33,302 nt of DNA, from assembly GCA_002551355.1 (NCBI GenBank), contig NTHE01000079.1, forward strand, positions 1 to 33,302, written 5' to 3'. Numbering within the stretch: position 1 is the first letter of the stretch; every line of letters starts with the position of its first letter. Shown here one piece after another: positions 6,736 through 15,666 of this stretch. The notes beneath the pieces are model-generated. The model saw nothing but the letters and a program-made list of their open reading frames with translations, searched no databases and had not been told where the DNA came from. Made by a program: the position numbers and the translations under genes. The DNA comes from Streptomyces sp. man185. GTDB lineage: Bacteria > Actinomycetota > Actinomycetes > Streptomycetales > Streptomycetaceae.

Positions 6736-8184
6736 TCAAGTCCGTTTGCAGCGCGGGGTCGTGTTCGTGTTCCGGCCCAGGGCCGCGGCCTCCTTGGTGA
6801 GGTCCGGCCCGGTCGGCAGCATGGCCAGCAGCGGCGCCGGCAGCCCTCGCGCCTGGCCCTCGCTGTAGCCGAGGGCGGCGAGCCCGTCGGCGGTGCCGAC
6901 CCGGTACTTCATCCCGGTGTCGGTCACGAGGTAGACGGTGGTGCCGACCGTGCTCCCGCTCGCCCCGAGCGCCCGCACCAGGGATCCGCCGCCCGGCCGC
7001 ACGCTGATCGTGCCGACCGGCATGCAGGCCGGGGTGAGGCCCTCGGGCGGCGCCTGGGCGGCGGGTCCCAGGGTGCCCGTCCCGGTCAGCGCCACGCTGA
7101 TGCGCGGTCCGCGCTCACTCGGCTCGACCCGGATGCATACGGTGCGGTCCTCGCCGAGGGCCACCGCCTCCGGCGGCTCCGGGGGCAGGTTCGCCTCGTC
7201 CGCGCCGCCCTGGGCGCCGGGGGCCAGTCGGCCGCTCAGCGCGTCCGCGCCCAGCGTCACGACCTTGGCCGCGCCTCCCCCGTACACCTTCTCGCGGGTC
7301 TCCGGGTCGCCGAGCACCAGCGCGGCCCCGGTCGCCGTGAGCGGGGTCAGGCCCTCCTGGCGCAGCAGGTAGTAGCGGTCGGCGGAGCCCGGGACGGTGA
7401 CCCGGAAGACCTGGCCGATGCGGGACTCCCCGCCGCCGAGCGCGGGGCCCTTCCTGCCCTTGCCCGGTACGTTCGGCGGGCGCAGGTCGGGTCCCGAGGG
7501 CAGGGCGTTCAGGAAGGCGGCGGAGACGGGCAGCCGGGAGACGGAGGCGTAGCCGAGGGCCTCACGGGCGCGGGTGTCCTCGTCGATCAGCAGCTTGCTG
7601 CCGCGCCAGACCAGGTAGTCGGCCTTGTCCGGCCCCGTGACGAGCATGGCCTCGTCGGTGGGCAGCCCGGTGGCGTCCGCCGGCAGGCCCACCGCGACGG
7701 TGGTGCCGGTCCTTCCGGTTCCGCTGCCCGAACAGACCTGCCAGGGACCCGTGTCCAGGTCCGCGCTCCCGGGCAGGGCGTCCGGGGCGCCGCTGATGCC
7801 GATGGGCGCCCCGTGCGGCGTACCGTTCAGGGACTTCGAGCCGACCGCCACCGCCTTCATGTCGGCGCCCGCGAGCAGCCGCGCCGACGCGTAGTTGCGC
7901 ACCGGACGCAGCCGCCCGTCCAGATACAGGTAGCGGGATCCGGTGTCCTTGTTGACGACAAGGGTTCCGGCGGCCCGCCAGGAGTCCTTGGTACCGGGCT
8001 TGAGGAGGCCGAGGACGAAGGAGCCGGCGGAGAGCAGGACGGCGATCACGATGCCGATCACCACGCCTCGGTTGGTGCGCCCCTGCGGGCTCTCCGGGGC
8101 GTCGGGGTCGGCGCGGAGCATGCCGGAGGTCAGCCGGCCCATGACGAACATGTGGGCCTGGACCTGGTCGCGTTTCGACTGCAC
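6736..8184 (-). CDS. eccB: type VII secretion protein EccB
   Basis: This 482-residue protein has the EccB layout: a short cytoplasmic start (MQSKRDQVQAHMFVMGRLTS), one transmembrane helix at about 40-61 (VVIGIVIAVLLSAGSFVLGL), then a large extracytoplasmic domain of R1-type repeats. Conserved pieces include RYLYLDGRLRPVRNYASARL, PTDEAMLVTGPD and a Cys pair in the late domain (VCIRV, ACMPVG). EccB is a core component of the ESX membrane complex. The GTG start follows GAAGGGAGAA. It begins 21 bp after eccD on the same strand, so the two are probably cotranscribed. Length is typical. It ends in a polar NTNTTPRCKRT tail. Confidence 0.95.
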   Translation of the reverse strand: MQSKRDQVQAHMFVMGRLTSGMLRADPDAPESPQGRTNRGVVIGIVIAVLLSAGSFVLGLLKPGTKDSWRAAGTLVVNKDTGSRYLYLDGRLRPVRNYASARLLAGADMKAVAVGSKSLNGTPHGAPIGISGAPDALPGSADLDTGPWQVCSGSGTGRTGTTVAVGLPADATGLPTDEAMLVTGPDKADYLVWRGSKLLIDEDTRAREALGYASVSRLPVSAAFLNALPSGPDLRPPNVPGKGRKGPALGGGESRIGQVFRVTVPGSADRYYLLRQEGLTPLTATGAALVLGDPETREKVYGGGAAKVVTLGADALSGRLAPGAQGGADEANLPPEPPEAVALGEDRTVCIRVEPSERGPRISVALTGTGTLGPAAQAPPEGLTPACMPVGTISVRPGGGSLVRALGASGSTVGTTVYLVTDTGMKYRVGTADGLAALGYSEGQARGLPAPLLAMLPTGPDLTKEAAALGRNTNTTPRCKRT

Positions 8185-8205
8185 GGCAGCGGTTCTCCCT
8201 TCCGG

Positions 8206-9606
8206 TCAGCCGTTGATGGCCCGCAGGGCGCCGTACACACCGAGCACCCACAGGGCGAGCGGGAGCACGGCGATCGCGAGGGCCGAGTGGAGCACTTCGC
8301 CCGCGCGGCCCCAGTACGGGACGAGCCGGCGGCCGGGCACGGTCCAGGCGGCGATGGCGACCGCTGCGGCAGCCGCGAGCAGCCCCGCGGCCGTGACCAG
8401 ACGGTTCCCCGGGGACGCGGCGGGGGCGGCGACCAGCACCAGCAGGAGCAGTCCGAAGACTCCCGGGACCACCAGGGACATGCGCTGCCAGATATTGCCG
8501 AGGCCTCGGGCGTGCAGGACGAGCAGCAGGCACAGCGCCACCGTCATGATGATCTCGGCCAGCTCGCGCTCCCGGGCCAGGATGGCCACGCACGCGGCGC
8601 CGACCAGGCCCACCGCTCCGTAGAGCGACGTCATCCAGCCGTCGGCGAGGATGGCGCGGGCCGAGACCGCGGAGGCGGCGTGCGGCTCGATGCCCTCCTG
8701 CAACTGCTGGGCGTTGGTCGGCAGCGGGGGCATCCGCATCCCGGACATCCGGAAGGCGAGTGAGGGGACGAACGCCCCCAGGATCACCGCGAGGACGGCG
8801 AGGATCCCGGCGGCGTGCACCGGCGCCAGGTCCGTGGTGAGGAGCAGGACGGCGGCGATCGCGGCGAACAGCGAGACGACGGCGACGCTCAGGAAGAGGG
8901 CGGCGAAGGCGGCCACGACGGCGAGCGCGAGGACCGCCCCGCCGGCCATCGCCGCACTGGCCGCGAGCAGCCGGGCCCCCAGGGTCTCGTAGGCGTGCGG
9001 CCCGCCGAGTTCCCCGCCGGGCAGCAGCCAGCCGGCCAGCGCCAGGTAGGGCCCGACCATGAAGCCGAGCGCGGCTCCGGCGCCCGCGTCCCCGACCGCC
9101 CTGCTCGCCGCGCCCGCACCCGCGAGCAGGAGGAGGCCGGCAGCGGTGGCGAAGACGGACCGGGACAGCGAGGAGCCGCCGGGCCAGGCGATCACCAGAA
9201 CGCCGCCGGCGAGGACCGCGACAACGATGCCGAGGAGCACCCAGCGGCTCACCTTGGGGGTCCAGCCGAAGGGGTGGTCGCGCATCGTGGTGGCGATGCC
9301 GTCGACCAGGTCGTCGAGGTGCACCTCGGGCAGGGCCTCGGCGCGCGGACGGAGGTAGAGGGTGTCGCCGTCCCGCAGCCCGTAGGAGTCGAGGGTGAGT
9401 TCCTCGTCCAGGGGCTCGCCGCCGAGCCGCTGGAGGACCCAGCCGCCGTGGTCGATACCGGCTTCTTCGAGGTTGTCGCCCGCGTAGCCGAGCACGGCGG
9501 GCAGCAGGTCCGCCACGGGGACGTCGGCGGGCACGGCGAGATCGATGCTCTTGGCAGGAGCTCGCACCGTCAGACGGCACAGCTCGGCCACCTGAGTGTC
9601 AGTCAT
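8206..9606 (-). CDS. eccD: type VII secretion integral membrane protein EccD
   Basis: This 466-residue protein has an N-terminal ubiquitin-like (YukD) domain over about residues 8-87 (CRLTVRAPAKSIDLAVPADV and LDSYGLRDGDTLYLRP). About eleven hydrophobic segments follow from residue 119 to the end, the EccD arrangement that builds the ESX membrane channel. It heads the eccD-eccB pair and is divergent from eccC across a 640 bp gap. The ATG start matches the usual N-terminus, although the nearest GGAGAAG is 17 nt away, farther than ideal. Confidence 0.95.
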   Translation of the reverse strand: MTDTQVAELCRLTVRAPAKSIDLAVPADVPVADLLPAVLGYAGDNLEEAGIDHGGWVLQRLGGEPLDEELTLDSYGLRDGDTLYLRPRAEALPEVHLDDLVDGIATTMRDHPFGWTPKVSRWVLLGIVVAVLAGGVLVIAWPGGSSLSRSVFATAAGLLLLAGAGAASRAVGDAGAGAALGFMVGPYLALAGWLLPGGELGGPHAYETLGARLLAASAAMAGGAVLALAVVAAFAALFLSVAVVSLFAAIAAVLLLTTDLAPVHAAGILAVLAVILGAFVPSLAFRMSGMRMPPLPTNAQQLQEGIEPHAASAVSARAILADGWMTSLYGAVGLVGAACVAILARERELAEIIMTVALCLLLVLHARGLGNIWQRMSLVVPGVFGLLLLVLVAAPAASPGNRLVTAAGLLAAAAAVAIAAWTVPGRRLVPYWGRAGEVLHSALAIAVLPLALWVLGVYGALRAING

Positions 9607-9724
9607 CGGGATGGCTCACGCTTCTCCGGTTACGGCTGAGAACGGGCGGGGGAACAGGGGCCGGCGGACCGGTGAACACCCTGCTTCGGTGGGGGGGTTC
9701 CAAACCGATTGACGGCGACGGTTG

Positions 9725-9752
9725 TTGACGGCCGGTACGGCGATCGTAATAT
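9725..9752 (+). promoter_or_regulatory. candidate promoter toward eccC
   Basis: TTGACG (9725-9730) and TAATAT (9747-9752) are separated by 16 nt in the AT-richest part of the eccD-eccC gap. A second TTGACG lies about 15 bp upstream. Initiation near 9759 would give an eccC leader of about 490 nt that includes the whole tandem repeat array. No convincing promoter for eccD was found in the same stretch. Confidence 0.4.
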
Positions 9753-9831
9753 CAGCGGCCTAGTCTGGACCACGTGGCCCGCGCCACGGAATACGAAACG
9801 GCCCTCCGCGTCCGGCGAATTGCGGCGGGGT

Positions 9832-10015
9832 CGGCCGTACGGGCACGAAGGGCGGTTCGGCATGCGCGGTTTCGGCCGGGGAATAGCTCCGCGTGTGCCC
9901 GTCCGGCCGGAAAAGCCGTTCCGTGTGTGCCCGTACGGGCAGGGGAAAGGCTCCGCAGGTGCCCGTTCGACCGGGAAGCGCTTCCGTTTGCGCTCTTCCG
10001 GCCGGGCGAACGGCC
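9832..10015. repeat. degenerate 31-32 bp tandem repeat array between eccD and eccC
   Basis: Six imperfect head-to-tail copies can be aligned: 9832-9858 (partial), 9859-9889, 9890-9921, 9922-9953, 9954-9984 and 9985-10015. The better units read roughly CGTGTGCCCGT, then a palindromic core such as ACGGGC or CCGGCCGG, then GGGAAAGCCTTC. Each unit therefore holds a short inverted repeat. Overlapping minus-strand frames give Arg/Pro-rich peptides with 10-residue periodicity and no coding character. The array would lie in the eccC leader if the upstream promoter is real. The rest of the gap (10016-10248) has no gene I can support. Confidence 0.65.
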
Positions 10016-10248
10016 GCGCGGGGCCTGCCCCGAAGCCGTGATGTAGCAGAACTGTGACACGGCCGTCCGGCGCCCTCCCGCCCACCGCGGAAGCCCCGGG
10101 CGGGCTTTCGGCTCCGGCCGGGGCGCGGCGTAGGGTGCGTGCACGGCGAAGGCCTGTCCGCGTCCCGGCCCCCGGTCGACGGCGGGCGGCGTGCCCTGCG
10201 ACGCCGTTCCGCCCGCTCTCCCCCCATGCCCCTGAAGGAGACGGTTCC

Positions 10249-13200
10249 TTGAGTGTGACCCTGTTCCGCCGCCCGGCCCGACGCCGTGGCCCGGAGATGC
10301 CCGACGGGGAGCTGAATCTCCAGGAGCCTCCGGTCCTCCCCGAGACGGTGCCCGACACCTCCGCCGTGTGGACGTACCTGCCGATGGCGCTGATGTCAGT
10401 CTCGATGATGTTCATGTTCATGCGTCCCGGTATGACGCGGGGCTCCGGCGGCTTCATCTACATCGCCCTGGGGCTGATGGTGCTCGGTGCCGCGGCGATG
10501 TTCATCGGCCAGTTCATGCGCCGGGCGGCGGAGCGCAAACAGAAGCTCAAGGGCGAGCGCCGGGACTACCTGCGCTACCTCACCCAGATCCGGCGCAAGG
10601 TGCGCGGCGCGGTCGTGGACCAGCAACTGGCGCTGGCATGGCGGCACCCGGAGCCCGCCGCCCTGTGGTCGCTGACCGGCACCACCCGGCTGTGGGAGCG
10701 GCGCCCCCGGGACGAGGACTTCGGCGAGATCCGGATGGCCGTCGGCGAGCAGAAGCTGGGCCTGAAGCTGGCGTCGAACGCGACCAACCCCGTGGAGGAC
10801 CTGGAGCCGCTCAGCGCCCACGCTCTGCGCAGCTTCATCCGCGCCTACTCGACGGTTCCGGACCAGCCCATCGCCATCTACCTGCGCGCCTGGGCCCGCG
10901 TGCTGTTCCAGGGGGACGAGGAGCGGATACGTTCCCTGGTGCGGGCGCTGCTCGGCCAGTTGGCCACCTTCCACTCGCCGGACGACGTGTGGATCGCGTT
11001 CTGCGTCTCCGACGAGCGGCGTGCGCACTGGGAGTGGACGAAGTGGCTCCCCCACAGCCTGCACCCGCACGACACCGACGGCGCGGGCCCGACCCGGATG
11101 ACGGTCTCCGCCTGGGGCGAGCTGGAGAATCTGCTCGGCGCCGAGTTCATGGAGCGGCCGCAGTTCGACCCGGACGCGGTGCCCGGGCGCGAGGAGCCGT
11201 TCACCGTGATCGTCGTGGACGGCGGGGTCATCCCGGCGGGTCACCGGCTCGACGGTCCCGGCTTCCGCAACACGGTCGTCCTGGACCTCAGCGGCGCGCT
11301 CTCCTGGCGTCCCGGCCGCATCACGCTGCGCTTCACGGTCGACGAGGACGAACTCGGCCTGGTGCGCACCGACCGCGAGCGCAAGGAGCAGATGACCCGG
11401 CTCGGCCGGCCCGACGCCTTGGGGCTCACGGGCGCGGTGTCGCTCGCGCGGCGGCTCGCTCCGTACCGCATGGGCCTGGGCTCGGCCTCGGACTCCTCGG
11501 AGCCGCTCTCCGCCAACGTGGAACTGACCACGCTGCTGGGCATACCCGACCTGCACCGCCACGACCCGAACACCCTGTGGCAGCAGCACACCGGCCCCAA
11601 CCGGCTCAAGGTGCCGATCGCGGTCGGCGCGGACGGCGAACCGGTCGAGCTGGACATCAAGGAGTCCGCCCAGGGCGGCACCGGACCGCACGGCATGCTG
11701 ATCGGCGCCACCGGCTCCGGCAAGAGCGAGCTGCTGCGCACCCTGGTCCTCTCGCTCGCCCTGACGAACTCCTCGGAGACGCTCAACTTCGTCCTGGTCG
11801 ACTTCAAGGGCGGCGCCACCTTCCTGGGTCTTGAGGACCTCCCGCACACCTCCGCCGTCATCACCAACCTGGCGGGCGAGGCGGCGCTGGTCGGCCGTAT
11901 GCAGGACGCCCTGCACGGGGAGCTGATGCGCCGACAGGAGCTGCTGCGGTCGGCGGGCAACTACACCTCCGCGCTGGACTACGAGAAGGCCCGCGCATCG
12001 GGCGTCCCGCTGGAGCCCATGCCGAGCCTGTTCGTCGTCGTCGACGAGTTCAGCGAGCTGCTGGCGGCGCACCGCGAGTTCATGGAGCTGTTCGTGATGA
12101 TCGGCCGTCTCGGCCGGTCCCTCGGCGTGCACCTGCTGCTCGCCTCGCAGCGCCTGGACGAGGGCCGCATGCACCAGTTGGAGAGCCATCTCTCCTACCG
12201 GGTCGGTCTGCGGACGTTCTCCGCGATGGAGAGTCGCGGCGTTCTCGGCGTGCCCGACGCCTACCAGTTGCCGTCGGCCCCCGGCAGCGGCTTCCTCAAG
12301 TCGGGCGTGGAGGCGCTGACCCGGTTCCGCGCCGCCTACGTCTCCGGCCCCTACCAGCAGCGCCGGGGCAGCGCGAACCAGGCGCGGGTGGCCAGCCAGA
12401 CCGTGCCGTGGACCAGCAGTTACGTCGTACCGCGCCAGCTCCCCGACACCCCGGAGCCCGAGCCCGAGCAGCACGAGGAGACCGGCGAGACCCTGCTCTC
12501 CGTCGCCGTGGACCGGCTGCTGACCGCAGGCCCGCCGGCCCACCAGGTGTGGCTGCCGCCGCTGGACCTCCCCGCCACGCTCGACCAGGTGCTGCCGCCG
12601 CTCACCCCGCACCCCGAGTACGGGCTGACGACCGACGCGTCGCATCGCGGGCGGCTCACCATCCCGCTCGGCATCATCGACCGCCCCTTCGACCAGCTGC
12701 GCGACCTGCTGACCGTCGATCTCTCGGGCGGGGGCGGACACATCGCCATCGCGGGCGGCCCGCAGAGCGGCAAGAGCACGATGGTCCGGACGATCATCAC
12801 CGCGCTGGCGCTCACCCACACCCCGCGCGAGGTCCAGTTCTACTGCCTCGACTTCGGCGGCGGCGCGCTCGCCGGGCTGGCCGGGCTGCCGCACGTCAGC
12901 GGGGTCGCGGCACGGCTGGACGCCGAGCGGGTGGGCCGGACGATCTCCGAGGTCACGACCCTGCTGGCGGAACGCGAGCGGTTCTTCCTGGACAACGGCA
13001 TCGACTCGATGGCCACGTTCCGCCGCCGGCTGGCCGCCGGGGAGTTCCCGGAGCACCAGCACGGCGACGTGTTCCTGGTGATCGACGGCTGGTCGACGGT
13101 GCGCCAGGACTTCGACCGGTACATCCAGACGTTCGGCGCGATCGCCGCGCGCGGTCTGAACTACGGCATCCACCTGATCGTCACCACCGCCCGCTGGGTG

Positions 13201-14220
13201 GAGGTGACCTCCGCGATCCGGGACCAGGCCGCGACCCACCTGGAGCTGCGGATGGGTGACCCGATGGACTCCGAGATCGACAACCGGCGCGCCGCGACCG
13301 TGCCCCGGCTGCCGGGGCGCGGCCTGACCCGGGACGCCAAGCTGCACTACCTCACGGCGCTGCCGCGCATCGACGGCGTCGAGTCCGTCGACGATCTCTC
13401 CGACGGGGTGGCCGGCCTGGTGGCGGCGGTCCGCGAGAGCTGGCAGGGCCCGCCCGCGCCGCAGGTACGGATGCTGCCCACCCGGCTCAAGCTGTCCGAA
13501 CTTCCGGCCCCCAAGGGCGACTTCAAGATGCCCATCGGCCTGGAGGAGGAGCGCCTGTCGACCGTGTGGCACGACTTCTCCGAGACTCCGCACATGATCG
13601 TGGTCGGGGACACGGAGAGCGGCAAGACCAACATGCTGCGGATGACGGCCAAGGCCATCATGGACCGGTACACCCCGGCCGAGGCGCGGATCATGGTCGT
13701 GGACTACCGCCGTGCCCTGGTGGAGGCCATCCCGGACGAGTACCGGCTCGGCCACGCGGTGGCGATGGACGCCCTCAAGGAGCTGATCGGCGGGGCGGCG
13801 CGGGCGGTAGCGGCGCGCGTACCGGGTCCGGAGATCACCCCGGCCCGGATGCGCACGTGCGACTGGTGGGACGGGCCGCGGCTGTTCATCCTCGTGGACG
13901 ACTACGACATGCTCGGCACCAGTGCGATGAACGCGCCGTTCGACCCGCTGCTGAACCACCTCGCGCTCGGCTACGAGGTCGGCCTGCACCTGGTCGTCGC
14001 CCGCTCCGCCGCCGGTGCGGGCCGGGGCCTGGGCGAGCCCATGCTGCGGCGCATGCAGGAGGTCAACACCCCGACGCTGCTGCTGTCGTGCCCGCCGTCG
14101 GAGGGCTTCATCCTGGGCAGCGTCAAGGGCCGCAACCTGCCGCCGGGCCGAGGCACGCGAGTGACGCGCCGCAAGCAGATCCAGGTGCAGACGGCGGTGC
14201 TGGAGGACGAGGAGTCCTGA
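10249..14220 (+). CDS. eccC: type VII secretion ATPase EccC (three FtsK/SpoIIIE domains)
   Basis: A 1323-residue fused EccCa/EccCb motor. TTG 10249 is chosen because AAGGAG lies 8 nt upstream; GTG 10255 would shorten it by two residues. An upstream in-frame start adds about 65 Arg/Pro-rich residues and looks false. Two transmembrane helices lie at about 40-59 and 68-91. Three ATPase domains have Walker A GATGSGKS (about 486), GGPQSGKS (about 836) and GDTESGKT (about 1120). Walker B reads VVVDEFSEL in domain 1 and ILVDDYDML in domain 3, but FLVIDGWS in domain 2, which lacks the second acidic residue. EccC recognises the YxxxD/E signal and drives export. The gene stands alone on the plus strand, divergent from eccD and convergent with mycP. 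Confidence 0.95.
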   Translation: MSVTLFRRPARRRGPEMPDGELNLQEPPVLPETVPDTSAVWTYLPMALMSVSMMFMFMRPGMTRGSGGFIYIALGLMVLGAAAMFIGQFMRRAAERKQKLKGERRDYLRYLTQIRRKVRGAVVDQQLALAWRHPEPAALWSLTGTTRLWERRPRDEDFGEIRMAVGEQKLGLKLASNATNPVEDLEPLSAHALRSFIRAYSTVPDQPIAIYLRAWARVLFQGDEERIRSLVRALLGQLATFHSPDDVWIAFCVSDERRAHWEWTKWLPHSLHPHDTDGAGPTRMTVSAWGELENLLGAEFMERPQFDPDAVPGREEPFTVIVVDGGVIPAGHRLDGPGFRNTVVLDLSGALSWRPGRITLRFTVDEDELGLVRTDRERKEQMTRLGRPDALGLTGAVSLARRLAPYRMGLGSASDSSEPLSANVELTTLLGIPDLHRHDPNTLWQQHTGPNRLKVPIAVGADGEPVELDIKESAQGGTGPHGMLIGATGSGKSELLRTLVLSLALTNSSETLNFVLVDFKGGATFLGLEDLPHTSAVITNLAGEAALVGRMQDALHGELMRRQELLRSAGNYTSALDYEKARASGVPLEPMPSLFVVVDEFSELLAAHREFMELFVMIGRLGRSLGVHLLLASQRLDEGRMHQLESHLSYRVGLRTFSAMESRGVLGVPDAYQLPSAPGSGFLKSGVEALTRFRAAYVSGPYQQRRGSANQARVASQTVPWTSSYVVPRQLPDTPEPEPEQHEETGETLLSVAVDRLLTAGPPAHQVWLPPLDLPATLDQVLPPLTPHPEYGLTTDASHRGRLTIPLGIIDRPFDQLRDLLTVDLSGGGGHIAIAGGPQSGKSTMVRTIITALALTHTPREVQFYCLDFGGGALAGLAGLPHVSGVAARLDAERVGRTISEVTTLLAERERFFLDNGIDSMATFRRRLAAGEFPEHQHGDVFLVIDGWSTVRQDFDRYIQTFGAIAARGLNYGIHLIVTTARWVEVTSAIRDQAATHLELRMGDPMDSEIDNRRAATVPRLPGRGLTRDAKLHYLTALPRIDGVESVDDLSDGVAGLVAAVRESWQGPPAPQVRMLPTRLKLSELPAPKGDFKMPIGLEEERLSTVWHDFSETPHMIVVGDTESGKTNMLRMTAKAIMDRYTPAEARIMVVDYRRALVEAIPDEYRLGHAVAMDALKELIGGAARAVAARVPGPEITPARMRTCDWWDGPRLFILVDDYDMLGTSAMNAPFDPLLNHLALGYEVGLHLVVARSAAGAGRGLGEPMLRRMQEVNTPTLLLSCPPSEGFILGSVKGRNLPPGRGTRVTRRKQIQVQTAVLEDEES

Positions 14221-14260
14221 GCCGCGGGCCGCATGGGTCTCCCCGGTCCGAGGGCAGGAC

Positions 14261-14286
14261 GGTGAGGCCGGGGCCCCGGCCTCACC
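14261..14286. terminator. 26-bp perfect palindrome between convergent eccC and mycP
   Basis: Arms GGTGAGGCCGGGG (14261-14273) and CCCCGGCCTCACC (14274-14286) form a continuous palindrome that folds as an 11-bp stem with a 4-nt loop on either strand. It sits 40 bp past the eccC stop and 75 bp past the mycP stop, so it is a likely bidirectional terminator. Confidence 0.75.
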
Positions 14287-14361
14287 CGGCCCGCAGCAGC
14301 GTCTCAGGGGGTGCCGGAACCGCTCCGCCCACGCGGCACGGTCAGCACCCCCCGAGCGCCC

Positions 14362-15546
14362 TCAGCTCCCCGCAGGGCGCCAGTTGCGGGCCCGCCCGCG
14401 CGGGATCACCACCGCGCCCGCGGCGACCAGCAGCACCACGCCGCCGCCCACGCCCGCCGCGATCAGCGCGCGGGTACGGGGCTCCGCCGCGGGCGGCGGC
14501 GGGACCTCGGCCCGCTCGGTCCGGGGCACCGCCCCCTTCTCGTCCGTCAGGACGGCCGTCAGGGCCGCGTACGGGTCCAGGCGCGGCGGGCTCGCCGGGT
14601 AGGCCACCTCGGTCAGGCGGCGTGCCGTGCCGGCCGCCGACAGCTTCGGGTGGCGCGCTCGTACCTGCGCCGCAGCCCCCGCGACGTGCGCGGCAGCGAA
14701 CGAGGCCCCGTAGCCGATGAAGTGGCCCGAGCCCTCGGGGCCGATGCTCACCACCGCGTCCCCGGGCGCGGCCAGGTCCGCCCCGCCCACCACGGGCGCG
14801 TTGGCGGGGCGCTGCCCGTCCGGGCCGTAGTCCGTGACACCGATCGCCCCCGGGGCGGCGGCGGGCCAGTACCAGGCGGCGGGCTTCGCGTCCCTCGGCA
14901 GCGCGTCCGGGGCGAGGGGGGCCACGACCAGCGCGTCCTTGTCGCTCGCGTAGGCGACGGCCTTGGTCAGCTCCGCCCTGCCGCCGGCCAGGGCGGCGGC
15001 GACATAGATGACGGAGGCGCCCTCGTCGGCCGCCTCGCGGATGCCGGCGGCGACCTGGGCGACCGTGGACCCGCCGCGCTCGTCCGCGCCCCGTACGGCC
15101 AGGATGCGGGCCTCGGGGGCCAGTCCGGCCGGCCCTGCCGCGGCGCCCGGGGCCGCCGCGATCAGGCCGGCCGCGAACGTGCCGTGCCCGACGCAGTCCT
15201 TGCCCGCGTCCCCGATCGCGGTCACCCGGCCGGAGAGCGCCGGGGCCGACTCCCCGACCCCCGTGTCCACGACGGCGACAGTCTGCCCGGCGCCCTGGGA
15301 GAGCGGCCGCGCGCGGGCCGCCCCGAGCGCGCCCATGGTCCACGGCTCGGACCGGGCCTTCACCTCAGAGGCCTCGACGCAGGTGTCGTCCTCCGCCAGT
15401 ACGGAACGTACGACGGGGAGTCCCACGGAATCGGCCGCGGCGGGCGTGGTGCCCGCGGCGACCAGCACGGTCGGGAGCACGGTGAGCGACAGGGCGGCGG
15501 CGACGGCCGTGGCCCGTGGGCGGCGGCGAAATCGGGCAGGGGGCAT
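14362..15546 (-). CDS. mycP: mycosin MycP, membrane-anchored subtilisin-like protease (S8)
   Basis: 394 residues from ATG 15546, chosen because TATCAT ends 7 nt upstream, as in a leaderless gene; ATG 15555 and a far-upstream start are alternatives. An Arg-rich n-region and hydrophobic stretch (about 12-32) form a signal peptide. Triad residues are Asp94 (VVDTGV), His121 (GHGTFAAG) and Ser282 (YGASFAAAHVAG). Cys56/Cys118 may form a disulfide. A C-terminal transmembrane helix (about 360-381) is followed by an Arg-rich cytoplasmic tail. Mycosins stabilise the ESX complex and some process substrates. Oddly, where S8 enzymes have the oxyanion Asn (AAGN), this one reads APLAP (209-213). It is convergent with eccC and divergent from the beta-helix/AAA+ gene. 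Confidence 0.92.
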   Translation of the reverse strand: MPPARFRRRPRATAVAAALSLTVLPTVLVAAGTTPAAADSVGLPVVRSVLAEDDTCVEASEVKARSEPWTMGALGAARARPLSQGAGQTVAVVDTGVGESAPALSGRVTAIGDAGKDCVGHGTFAAGLIAAAPGAAAGPAGLAPEARILAVRGADERGGSTVAQVAAGIREAADEGASVIYVAAALAGGRAELTKAVAYASDKDALVVAPLAPDALPRDAKPAAWYWPAAAPGAIGVTDYGPDGQRPANAPVVGGADLAAPGDAVVSIGPEGSGHFIGYGASFAAAHVAGAAAQVRARHPKLSAAGTARRLTEVAYPASPPRLDPYAALTAVLTDEKGAVPRTERAEVPPPPAAEPRTRALIAAGVGGGVVLLVAAGAVVIPRGRARNWRPAGS

Positions 15547-15553
15547 GGCGCGC

Positions 15554-15559
15554 ATGATA
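15554..15559 (-). promoter_or_regulatory. candidate leaderless -10 for mycP
   Basis: TATCAT on the minus strand ends 7 nt before the ATG at 15546, the spacing expected if transcription begins at the start codon. No Shine-Dalgarno is visible. The -35 region is weak: GCGACG, four of six against TTGACG, at 19 nt. Confidence 0.4.
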
Positions 15560-15636
15560 GGCCGAACGGATGACGGTACGTCGCACGGGATGCGGCACCC
15601 GCTTCTCGGTTCCGGCCTGAACTGTCCTGTCCCACC

Positions 15637-15666
15637 TGGAACATCGCGGTGCCGGTCCCGTAGCCT
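15637..15666 (+). promoter_or_regulatory. candidate promoter of the beta-helix/AAA+ gene
   Basis: TGGAAC (15637-15642) and TAGCCT (15661-15666) are separated by 18 nt in the 252 bp divergent gap. The GGAAC core followed 16 nt later by CGTAG also resembles an ECF sigma-factor promoter, which would link this gene to envelope stress. Initiation near 15673 leaves about 125 nt of leader. Confidence 0.35.

Noticed and set aside
6544..8763. Plus-strand ORF of 739 codons
   Set aside because: It lies antisense to eccB and eccD, which have clear family motifs and ribosome binding sites; its Arg/Gly-rich peptide is typical of a GC-rich shadow frame.
7562..9580. Minus-strand ORF of 672 codons overlapping eccD and eccB
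   Set aside because: Arg/Pro-rich out-of-frame reading of two well-supported genes.
9832..10015. Possible CRISPR array
   Set aside because: Units are contiguous and degenerate with no spacers between identical repeats, and no cas genes are near.
9630..10457. Minus-strand ORFs over the eccD-eccC gap
   Set aside because: The Arg/Pro-rich peptides follow from the 31-32 bp repeat array; several frames are open at once, and none has a ribosome binding site or family match.
10396..13989. Minus-strand ORF of 1197 codons
   Set aside because: Antisense to the three-ATPase eccC gene; no recognisable domain.
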